Below are positions 38,600 through 45,978 of a stretch of 45,978 nt of DNA, one piece after another. A model generated the notes under the pieces. The model was not told the DNA's origin and did no database searches. It saw only the letters and a program-made list of their open reading frames with translations. This DNA comes from a bacterium (GTDB lineage: Bacteria > Actinomycetota > Acidimicrobiia > Spongiisociales > Spongiisociaceae): NCBI GenBank assembly GCA_028820935.1, contig JAPPHZ010000028.1:1-45978 (forward strand), read 5' to 3'. How positions within the stretch are numbered: position 1 is the stretch's first letter; each line of letters opens with the position of its first letter. The position numbers and the translations under genes are program-made.

Positions 38600-41050
38600 A
38601 TGCCCCAGCTAGTGAACAAGCGGCGCTCGCGTTTGGCAGTGCTTGTCGTGAGTGCCTTGGTCGCTTCGATGCTCGCTGTCACCGGGGTTTCCCCGGCGGC
38701 CGCGGCTGAGCAGAACGCCGATGCTCAGGCTACGTGGACGGCGTGCCTTGGCCCGGCGAAGGCGGGTCACGGTTTCGATGACGTGGACATGGGCGGCGTC
38801 CATTACGACAACATCAACTGCCTCGCCTACTACGGGATCAGCACCGGCAAGACCGGCAACACTTACGATCCCCGGAGCAGTGTGACCCGTTCGCAGATGG
38901 CGCTGTTCTTGACCCGCATGGCGACGGTGGCTGGTGTCGATCTAGGCGACGCCATGGACGCCGGTTTCAGCGACTTGGGCGTCACCGGCGCGGACCGGGT
39001 GGATGCCATCAACCGCTTGGCGGCCGCGGGCATCATGGAGGGGCGTACAGCCACGACCTTTGATCCTGGGGGCATCGTCACCAGAGCCGACATGGCCCAG
39101 CACCTGTTCGCGTTCACCGATCTGGCGCTGGCCTCGGTCCACATCGACAATCTGCCCGTAACGGTTGACGGTGACGGGACCGGCATCGAGTTGAACGTCG
39201 TCGACGGCGACGGCACCCCAGTCGACGACTGGTTCGGTGACGCGCGTAGGACGATGCCCGCCCATGTCGACGAGATCATCGGTGCGGTCTATGAGCTCGG
39301 CATTACTACCGGCACCAACGACATGGTCGGCGAGAACGGCACCTTCGAGCCCAACAGGCCGGTGACCCGCGCAGAGATGGCGAGCTTCATCATGCGCACC
39401 CTGGGTCACACCAACCTGCGGCCCGCCGGGGTCACCGCGCAGCAGACCCTCACCTCGACCCAGGTATCGGTGCGCGACGCCGACTACAGCCCCATCGCCG
39501 ATGCCGCCGTCGAGCTGTTCACCACGAACTACGCCGACGATGTCTTCGACGCCAGGAGAGAGTGCATCGACCGCTACGTGTCGAACTCGGGCTTCGGCTT
39601 CGAGACGGGCTGGGAGGCCTGCCAGATCGACCAAGGCGAGCAGCGCACCGGCGACGACGGCAACCACGTGTTCACCGAGATCGGCTCTGCCGGCAGGCCG
39701 GCCAAGGTCTGCGAGTACACGCTGACGGCGAGTGGGCTCGACGATCCCGACTCCAAGTACGGCATTTGGGCGTGGACAGGCGATTACGGCGACACCGTCG
39801 GGCGTGACACCACCCTCACCGTGCCCGAGTCCGCCAACGCCCAGTCGGGCCTGCGCACACCGGCGAGCGCCCTCCTCAGCGGCGGGACGAGCTACGACCT
39901 GAAGATGGGCACCGACACGCTGAGCTACACGATCCAGCTCCTGGATAGCGCTGGCAACCCCGTAGGCCCCGAGCCTGACGTGAACCGCACCTTCAGCGTC
40001 ACGACCTACGTGGTTGACGTAGACCGTTCGTCGGCTGTAACCGTGGATCTAGGTACGGGCACGCTGTCGCCAACCTCACGCAAGGCAACGGAGACGATGA
40101 CGCCTGACCGCAACGGGCGGATCTCGGTCCGCATCCCGCATCCCGATACCAGCGGTGCTGCCGATGGCTCTGATGTGCTTGTGGCTATCACCGTGGCGCT
40201 CGGAGGTCGCGCCGAGGAAGGGCTGGAGATCACGGACGCGGCACATCCGCGGGGAACCACCAGCAACGAAGTGGCCGCCAACGTACCGGAGGACGGAGCA
40301 GTGACCGTGAATATCGACGGCGCCGCCCCGACTGTCGCTTTGGTGGCAGCGGTGTTCTCTGACGATGACAGGGAACCGTCCAGCTACACGATCTCGACGC
40401 GGGACTGGGGCCGCTTCAGCAGCACCGGCAACCGCAACGAGGTTACGCTCACCCTGTTTGACCAGTACGGCGATACGTACCGCGGGACGTCTGCGACCAG
40501 CTATCGGTTCGGACTCACGCCTTCCGGTGGTACCGCAGATAGTGATCCCAACGATGCTGACGATGGGGACACGGTGTACGCGAGTGTGGCCAGCAACGGC
40601 CGAGCCCGGATCGTCTACACGAGCCCGGCCAGCGTCAGGTCAGAAGTACAAACCGATACGGCGATTGTTATTCAGTCGACCACCGGTGGCACTCACACTC
40701 TCGTCAATCTCACTGCCGCAGAGTTCTCGGTCTATTGGGCCGAGCCCGGCTCAGCCGCAAATGGCACCACAGCGGCGGTGCGTGTGGCCGATCCGTCGGC
40801 TCGCATCATCGTTGTCGAGGGCGGCACGGACGACCCCGAGTACTACGTCTTCGGCACCGACGACAACTTCATCGTCGGTACCACCTCCGTCAGCTTCGCC
40901 CAGTTCATGGAGGTGCTGGCGGCGGGGAACGACCCGACGATTACGGAGATCACCTTTGGCGGTACGCCTACGCTGACGTGGACCGGCTATGACGCGGCCC
41001 GGCCGAGGGACAGGGCCACATGGACGCTCGCGGGGGTCTGTGGCAGCTAG
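38600..41050 (+). CDS. Secreted SLH-domain surface protein
   Basis: 816 residues. Signal peptide (about 1-36: basic NKRRSR, hydrophobic LAVLVVSALVASMLAVTG, cut near SPAAAA). Three SLH repeats follow, each with the ending VTR-x-(E/Q/D)MA (about 50-110, 118-170, 215-272), which bind cell-wall polymers. The rest is beta-rich (Thr/Asp-rich, Ig-like) to a C-terminal EYYVFGTDDNFIVG segment. The ATG at 38600 has AAAGGAGGGG upstream; an identical site serves an in-frame ATG at 38549, 17 codons earlier. Likely an S-layer or cell-surface component. Confidence 0.82.
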   Translation: MPQLVNKRRSRLAVLVVSALVASMLAVTGVSPAAAAEQNADAQATWTACLGPAKAGHGFDDVDMGGVHYDNINCLAYYGISTGKTGNTYDPRSSVTRSQMALFLTRMATVAGVDLGDAMDAGFSDLGVTGADRVDAINRLAAAGIMEGRTATTFDPGGIVTRADMAQHLFAFTDLALASVHIDNLPVTVDGDGTGIELNVVDGDGTPVDDWFGDARRTMPAHVDEIIGAVYELGITTGTNDMVGENGTFEPNRPVTRAEMASFIMRTLGHTNLRPAGVTAQQTLTSTQVSVRDADYSPIADAAVELFTTNYADDVFDARRECIDRYVSNSGFGFETGWEACQIDQGEQRTGDDGNHVFTEIGSAGRPAKVCEYTLTASGLDDPDSKYGIWAWTGDYGDTVGRDTTLTVPESANAQSGLRTPASALLSGGTSYDLKMGTDTLSYTIQLLDSAGNPVGPEPDVNRTFSVTTYVVDVDRSSAVTVDLGTGTLSPTSRKATETMTPDRNGRISVRIPHPDTSGAADGSDVLVAITVALGGRAEEGLEITDAAHPRGTTSNEVAANVPEDGAVTVNIDGAAPTVALVAAVFSDDDREPSSYTISTRDWGRFSSTGNRNEVTLTLFDQYGDTYRGTSATSYRFGLTPSGGTADSDPNDADDGDTVYASVASNGRARIVYTSPASVRSEVQTDTAIVIQSTTGGTHTLVNLTAAEFSVYWAEPGSAANGTTAAVRVADPSARIIVVEGGTDDPEYYVFGTDDNFIVGTTSVSFAQFMEVLAAGNDPTITEITFGGTPTLTWTGYDAARPRDRATWTLAGVCGS

Positions 41051-41094
41051 TGCATAACAGCGGCGGCTAGGCCGTCGAAGAAACTACTAACCCC

Positions 41095-41129
41095 GAGGAG
41101 GCCCTCGCACATTTGGCGGGGGCCTCCTC
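41095..41129. terminator. Hairpin after the first SLH gene
   Basis: GAGGAGGCCC (41095-41104) and GGGCCTCCTC (41120-41129) form a perfect 10-bp GC-rich stem, 45 bases after the stop. No T-tract follows, as is common for high-GC terminators. Confidence 0.75.
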
Positions 41130-41283
41130 GCGTCTACGCAGCGGCCGTCGGACCGGTGCCGCATGGCGTACAGATGTGGGAGACTACGTACACAACCCAC
41201 GAACGGAAGAGACCATGGACCACTTGCCTGACTCGTTCGTCAACCGCACCTACCGGCTGAATCCTCAGTAGAGGGGTTGTGGC

Positions 41284-43809
41284 TTGGCTGTGGGGCACAC
41301 CCATCGCTGGCGACCGGCCCGCCGGGCCGCGAGGCGGGTTGTGGCCGCCACTGTCGCGGCTGCGGTTGTGGCTGGTGGTTTGGCGGCAACGGCGTCGGCT
41401 CAGGACCGCTACACCGACGTCGGCGGGACTTCCGTGCACGGCAGCAACATCGAGGCGCTCGACATATTGGGCGTGTTCGACGGCACCCAGTGTGGGGCGC
41501 GCAAGTTCTGTCCCGGCGAGCTGGCCAGGCGCTGGGAGGTCGCGGTGTGGATCGTGCGGGTCATCGACGGCCAGGACCCGTCCCCGGTCAAGGAGTCGAG
41601 GTTCGCGGATGTGGACGACGACGAGTGGTGGATGCCCTACGTTGAGCGGCTGTACGACCTGGGGATCACCACAGGCTGTGAGAAGGACCCGCTGCGCTAC
41701 TGCCCCGACGACTCGGTCAGCCGGGCCCAGATGGCGTCGTTCCTGGTGCGGGCCTTCAGGCTCCAGCGGGCATCGTCGGCCAATTTTGCCGACACCCGAG
41801 GCAACCGTCATGAGGAGAACATCGACGCCGTGTTCGCGGCCGGCATCACCGTCGGGTGCAAGCAGCGCCCCGCTCGCTTCTGTCCTGACAAGTCGACGAC
41901 CCGGGCCCACATGGCCACCTTCTTGAACCGCGGACTGACCAATGCGGGCCGAACGATCATCGGAGGCGGCCGACCCACCGACGGAACGAACACCGGTGGA
42001 ACGACAGGTCCGGGCACGATCACCAACAGCCAGGGGCCACGCAGCGGTGACACCCAGATCGCGGCCATCCGGGGCCGCACCTGCGCGATCCGTTCTGACG
42101 AGACGGTAACATGCTGGGGAGGCGACGACGGCTACCGGGAGCACCTGAGCGCCGCAGACCTCGTTGACGTGGTCGCGCTGAGCATCAGCGACCACCCCTC
42201 CGACGAGCTGCACTCCTGCGCAGTGCACGACAACGGCGATGTCTCCTGCTGGGGCGCAGGATCAGAGGGGCAGCTTGGACAGGGGAACACGAACAGCTAC
42301 TACCTGCCACAGCCAGTCTCCGACGTTAGGGACGCGGTGGCAGTGGCTGCGGGGGCGGGCTTTACCTGCGCTGTACACCGCGACGGCGACGTCTCCTGCT
42401 GGGGCGCCAACAACCTGGGTCAACTCGGCGACGGCACCACCTATTCGGGCAGCAACTGGCCTCAGTTGATCATCCGGCGGTTCGACGCAGTGGCCATCTC
42501 GGCGGGCGAGAACCACAGCTGCGCCATTCACCGGAACGGAGCGCTGTCGTGCTGGGGCGGGGTGTACGGCACCAGGCCGTCGACCGTGGCCGTCCCCGGC
42601 GACGTGACTTCGGTGTCGATGGGCGGGGTCGAGACCTGCATAACCACCGCCGACGGTCGGGTCTTCTGCTGGGACCTTGACGCATCCAGATCGCCGGGCA
42701 TGACCCAGGTGGCCAACATCAGTGACGCGGTGAAGGTCTCGGTCGGCAACGAAACCGCCTGCGTGCTGCATCTGCGCGGCGGGGTCTCGTGCTGGGGACG
42801 CAACGACGTCGGCCAGGTCGGAGACGGCACCACCACCCGCCGCCACGCTCCGGTGCGGCTCAACACCATCACCAACGCCATCGACATCAGCGTCAGCCCG
42901 GGATCGGCCACGGTGGGAGCCCACGCCTGCGCCCTGCACTCCAACCGATCAGTCTCCTGCTGGGGAGGCAACAACGTCGGGCAACTCGCGGACGGCACCG
43001 TCACGAACAGACTCACTCCGACGCCTGTCCAGCTGTTGAGCAGGATTCGTTCCTTGGAGCTGCCCAGGACCGAGAACGCTTTGCTGCTGGACTTCATAGA
43101 CCGGGTTGTGGACAATCGGGAACGGCGGTTCCCCTGGCTGCGTGAGGCATGGGACCACATCGATACGTCTACGAGAGCCAGCCCGACAGCCAGCACGGCG
43201 GGTGCTGGCGGCGATATTACCTTCGCTTGCACGACCAATCCGTTGTCAGGATGCGCCGTCACGGCCATGACCATCACCGACATGTCTGTGGGGACTGTGA
43301 TTCGCCAGCTCGCCCGTGTGTACGATCTCGGTATTGCCGCGGGCGAGCAGTGGGGGGCCGTGCAGCTCTACTTCGCCTCCAGGTATCCCAGATGCTCGCC
43401 CGGCGATTACCTGCATGGCGCCCAGGTCCTAGCCGACACGCTGCTGCATGTCACCGCGCCCCACGCTTGGCTGCCCTACTACCAGGGGGGCCGCAGCCGC
43501 GATTGCACCGGGCTACCCAGTACACCAACACGCGAGGCCGAGCAAGTCGTCTCGCAGGGCCTGGAGGACCGACGGGCGCCTGGCCGGGCGCCTGACTGGT
43601 ACTACACCAACATCACCAGCGCCGCCGAACTGTGGACGACCTGGCGCAACAACCCGTCGCTGCCGGCTCTGGATAACCTGCTGCGCGTCGAGTACGGAGG
43701 CCTGTGCATGACCTGGATCCAAGACTGGATCCCCACGCCGGGGACGCCGGCTACGGCGCTTCCGAATCAGATTCCCACGCAGCCCCAATTCATCGACGCC
43801 GGCTGCTGA
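41284..43809 (+). CDS. Secreted SLH + RCC1-propeller protein with degenerate peptidase-like C-terminus
   Basis: 841 residues. Signal peptide (about 15-40, VVAATVAAAVVAGGLAATAS). SLH repeats at about 45-215 (GITTGCEKDPLRYCPDDSVS, MASFLVRAF). Seven RCC1-type repeats at about 260-585, each with C-A-(V/I/L)-H...(V/L)SCWG...GQLGDGT, which would build a seven-bladed propeller with a disulphide per blade. The C-terminal ~240 residues carry VIRQLARVY (672-680), where I would expect VIHELAHVY of a zinc peptidase. GAGGGG seven bases before the TTG at 41284 supports that start; GTG at 41290 is the alternative. Confidence 0.8.
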   Translation: MAVGHTHRWRPARRAARRVVAATVAAAVVAGGLAATASAQDRYTDVGGTSVHGSNIEALDILGVFDGTQCGARKFCPGELARRWEVAVWIVRVIDGQDPSPVKESRFADVDDDEWWMPYVERLYDLGITTGCEKDPLRYCPDDSVSRAQMASFLVRAFRLQRASSANFADTRGNRHEENIDAVFAAGITVGCKQRPARFCPDKSTTRAHMATFLNRGLTNAGRTIIGGGRPTDGTNTGGTTGPGTITNSQGPRSGDTQIAAIRGRTCAIRSDETVTCWGGDDGYREHLSAADLVDVVALSISDHPSDELHSCAVHDNGDVSCWGAGSEGQLGQGNTNSYYLPQPVSDVRDAVAVAAGAGFTCAVHRDGDVSCWGANNLGQLGDGTTYSGSNWPQLIIRRFDAVAISAGENHSCAIHRNGALSCWGGVYGTRPSTVAVPGDVTSVSMGGVETCITTADGRVFCWDLDASRSPGMTQVANISDAVKVSVGNETACVLHLRGGVSCWGRNDVGQVGDGTTTRRHAPVRLNTITNAIDISVSPGSATVGAHACALHSNRSVSCWGGNNVGQLADGTVTNRLTPTPVQLLSRIRSLELPRTENALLLDFIDRVVDNRERRFPWLREAWDHIDTSTRASPTASTAGAGGDITFACTTNPLSGCAVTAMTITDMSVGTVIRQLARVYDLGIAAGEQWGAVQLYFASRYPRCSPGDYLHGAQVLADTLLHVTAPHAWLPYYQGGRSRDCTGLPSTPTREAEQVVSQGLEDRRAPGRAPDWYYTNITSAAELWTTWRNNPSLPALDNLLRVEYGGLCMTWIQDWIPTPGTPATALPNQIPTQPQFIDAGC

Positions 43810-44127
43810 ACCGGCGCGCACAATGGGACTCATCAGGGTGCACCTGCCTCGCACCGGTGCCGGATGTTGACGATCATCGAGTTTGGCTCATGGTGGCGAT
43901 CGACCGCAGGCCGGCGGAGATTGGAGCCAGGCAGAGGCCTTTTCTCCGACCAGCACTATCGTTACAGCAAGCTCGTCCGGCTACTCCACCGAAACGTCGT
44001 GTTCATCGTCATGTGAGGTGGGCCCGCTTTGGTGACACTCTGACGATGACCGCACTCACACGGGGTCTGGTGGATGCCAAGAACCAACCCCACCAGGCCG
44101 CCTGCACGTCGTAGGATTAGTACATTC
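43810..44127. other. Gap without a supported gene
   Basis: Between the RCC1 protein and the frameshifted small gene. Short open frames occur but lack ribosome sites and consistent GC3. TAGGAT at 44112-44117, ten bases before GTG 44128, is a -10 candidate for the next gene. Confidence 0.4.
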
Positions 44128-44396
44128 GTGGGCGGCGTGGCCGCATTCGTCTACCACCGCGACTCCGACACCGGCGCCATCGAGACGATCACCGCCCGCC
44201 ACGACACGCACACGGCCACCGCCCGCCAGATCTGGGCCGGCCCCATCCCCGCGCGCACCACGGGCTCCGGAGTCCTGGTAGATCCCGCCAACAACTGCGC
44301 CGCAAAATACGCTCCGGCATCGATGTCTGGCTAGTCGCCTACAGCCATACCGACCGCCTGCACATCGGCCGTGACCGTGTCCGCGTGTCCGCATGA
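44128..44396 (+). pseudogene. Frameshifted small gene of unknown family
   Basis: From GTG 44128 the frame reads VGGVAAFVYHRDSDTGAIET with almost every third base G or C, through WAGPIPARTTGSGVLVD. Strong GC3 then moves to another frame near 44285, reading RQQLRRKIRSGIDVWLVAYS and ending RVRVSA at 44396. This pattern fits one gene of about 88 codons with a single frameshift. I do not recognise the family. Confidence 0.45.
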
Positions 44397-45015
44397 CCAC
44401 TCCAAGAGACGCCCTAAACCGATGGCGCCACCCTCAGCTACCGGACAACCCCCACCGGCCAACCCAACACCTACACCCTCCCCACCCCCTAACCCCAGGG
44501 AACGCCCGCGCCCAACAGCGCGGACCCGGGAAAGGTCTAGCCAAACGCGCCCACCAGATGCGGGGAGGCTCACAGCTCCCCGCACCCCTTCCCCAGGCTC
44601 ACGCTACCCCGTCCGAACCTTAGGTTCAGGACGCGCTCTAACTCGCTCGAGCCTTAGGTTCGCACGAAGCCGTCCCCGCTGTTGCAGCCGGTGGCCGCCC
44701 GCCATGTCGCGGGGTTTGTGTGACTGTCGCACCCGACCTAACAAGGCGCCGGTCTAGGCGGCTTGGGTGGTTTCGACGATCCTCGAGGCCTACACGACCA
44801 CCCAGGCAGTCCGACAGTCACCTCGCAAGCTCGTTCGCCGCATCGTCTCTATCGAGCGGGCCTAGGGTCTTCACAGTCGTCTCGGCGCCGCTCATGGCTG
44901 ACCGGTACATTGCCCACAGTCGTCGGGGAGCGTCGGTGCGGCGTCGACAACGGGTCCGCTCGGTTTTGTGCTCAAGCACGAAGATTGGGGAGTTAGTTGA
45001 CGTGAGTGCCCAGGG
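44397..45015. other. Gap with R2-type palindromes
   Basis: GAACCTTAGGTTC (44615-44627; palindromic apart from its central base) and GAGCCTTAGGTTC (44649-44661) match the motif at 20340-20387. No gene, RNA or further repeat is supported here. Confidence 0.5.
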
Positions 45016-45510
45016 CTAATAGCCGGCACAATTGCCGGACGTGTGCGTCCCGTCGTGATCCGTGCCGGGGTGGGTGTGTTTCGGGTGTCCCGCATGCCAG
45101 TGGGTGCAGCTGCCCGAAGGTGGGGGCACCGTAGTCGTAGTGGGTGCGGTGGTTGTTGTAGTGTCGGCGGGCGCGGCCATACTGTGGAGAAGAGCCATCA
45201 TGTCCGCACGTGTGAAGTCAGGGTTGGAGAACTGGTCGTCACCGTCGGCGCCGAGGACCTGATCGTAGAAGCGTTCGATGAACACCCTGGCGTGCTTCCG
45301 CTTTAGCGGCTGGTCTGGGCAGAACTTGTCGGTGTCGCAGCCCTGCGTAATCCCGCGGTCGGATGCCCACTCGATAGCGTCAACCGGGTGGTCGTCCGTT
45401 ACGTCCTTGAATCGGCTGTGAGCCGCGAGAGCGCCACCCGCGATAACCAGGACCATCAAGCCACCCAATACCCAGCCGATCCTTTTGCGCTTGCTCGCTG
45501 GCTTTGCCAT
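45016..45510 (-). CDS. Small membrane/secreted SLH-domain protein with His-rich tail
   Basis: 164 residues. Basic start and hydrophobic helix (about 9-29; signal or anchor), one to two SLH units (about 35-110; FKDVTDDHPVDAIEWASDRG, GCDTDKFCPDQPLKR), a Thr/Pro linker, and a C-terminal tail with CTHWHAGHPKHTHPGTDHDG and seven or more His. The tail could bind a metal. GGAAGG five bases before the ATG at 45510 supports the start. It shares the SLH style of the other two surface proteins. Confidence 0.75.
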   Translation of the reverse strand: MAKPASKRKRIGWVLGGLMVLVIAGGALAAHSRFKDVTDDHPVDAIEWASDRGITQGCDTDKFCPDQPLKRKHARVFIERFYDQVLGADGDDQFSNPDFTRADMMALLHSMAAPADTTTTTAPTTTTVPPPSGSCTHWHAGHPKHTHPGTDHDGTHTSGNCAGY

Positions 45511-45620
45511 GGGATCCTTCCGACTGGCCGACACGCCACGCTAACAGGTCTGTCACGGCCGTTGGTCGTCTTAGTCGTTGGTCGGACGCGAACGACGACC
45601 CGGTACCCAGGCCGGGCGTC

Positions 45621-45959
45621 ATGTTCAGCGTCAGTGTGGAGGAGTCGCGGGACGGTCGTAGCCACGGACTCGGCGCTACGGTTAAAGAGACCGCCTCGGA
45701 CGGTTCGTTCGAGATGGAGTTCTACGAGATCGATCAGAACCCCAAGCCCGAGGACCTGGGTGACATAGCCCAACTGGACCTCGATATCCTGGACAGCGGC
45801 ATGCTCGAGGTGATAGACCGCACCACTCTCGGGCTGCTGGCGAACGACGGGACCAGCGAAGACCGGCTGCTCAACTGGTCTGACGAGGTGGGAGTGTTCA
45901 CCACCCTCACGCTGACAGTGCCTAAGGTGATGGCGATCAGTGAGATTCCCCGGAGTTGA
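45621..45959 (+). CDS. Hypothetical acidic protein
   Basis: 112 residues, acidic and soluble, beginning MFSVSVEESRDGRSHGLGA. No membrane segment or known motif was recognised. GC3 is lower than in the housekeeping genes but in line with the neighbouring surface genes. The frame is open upstream to 45504, and DDPVPRPGV before the chosen ATG may be real; no ribosome site decides the start. It diverges from the His-rich SLH gene. Confidence 0.45.
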   Translation: MFSVSVEESRDGRSHGLGATVKETASDGSFEMEFYEIDQNPKPEDLGDIAQLDLDILDSGMLEVIDRTTLGLLANDGTSEDRLLNWSDEVGVFTTLTLTVPKVMAISEIPRS

Positions 45960-45978
45960 TCGTCGAAGTTCCCCACCC

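Noticed and set aside
44720-45019. 99-codon plus-strand frame near 44.8 kb
   Set aside because: Arg/Ser-rich, no ribosome site, GC3 not raised, and no recognisable motif.

Overview
The window is about 46 kb of high-GC DNA with actinobacterial traits: strong GC3 coding, many start codons sitting 6-10 nt behind a TANNNT -10 box (leaderless transcripts), a nickel superoxide dismutase with its own maturation protease, a 2-oxoacid:ferredoxin oxidoreductase, a DUF3048 lipoprotein, and secreted SLH/RCC1 proteins. The gene mix fits a member of the Acidimicrobiia (Actinomycetota); this placement is inference from gene content, not from a marker search.

Left part (1-28.8 kb), mostly housekeeping: the 3' part of tRNA-Pro(CGG); a class II aldolase; the lysC-asd pair of the aspartate pathway; a small membrane anchor protein; a PHP phosphoesterase followed by the lipid II flippase murJ; methylmalonyl-CoA epimerase with a small acyl-CoA carboxylase epsilon-like gene; a phosphofructokinase with pyrophosphate-type active-site residues; a quinone oxidoreductase; divergent tcuB/tcuA-like tricarballylate genes; korAB; an amidase with a DUF3048 lipoprotein; divergent sodX/sodN; a DUF4143 ATPase; a four-gene ABC export operon with overlapping genes; metG with a small membrane protein; and a polytopic membrane protein.

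Middle part (28.8-38.1 kb) alternates ordinary genes (rmuC, deoC, a full and a half-length aldehyde dehydrogenase) with accessory intergenic islands. These islands hold dispersed repeats, AT-rich stretches, a 100-bp element with perfect 15-bp terminal inverted repeats, small membrane-anchored coiled-coil genes (one of them frameshifted) and the remnant of an amidohydrolase.

Right part (38.2-46 kb) is a cell-surface island: two large secreted SLH proteins (one with a seven-repeat RCC1 propeller and a C-terminal domain that seems to have lost an HExxH site), a small SLH protein with a histidine-rich tail, and degraded or unrecognised small genes.

The most unusual signals are (i) a 210-260 bp intergenic repeat (called R1 here) in five long and at least three partial copies, in two cases preceded by a second palindromic repeat (R2); (ii) a CTAG-bounded MITE-like element in two length variants, one exactly at the stop codon of asd; (iii) a dispersed family of small membrane/coiled-coil genes, each behind an AT-rich segment; and (iv) a nickel SOD whose Ni-hook has Phe where Pro is expected. 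No CRISPR array, complete transposase or prophage module was seen.
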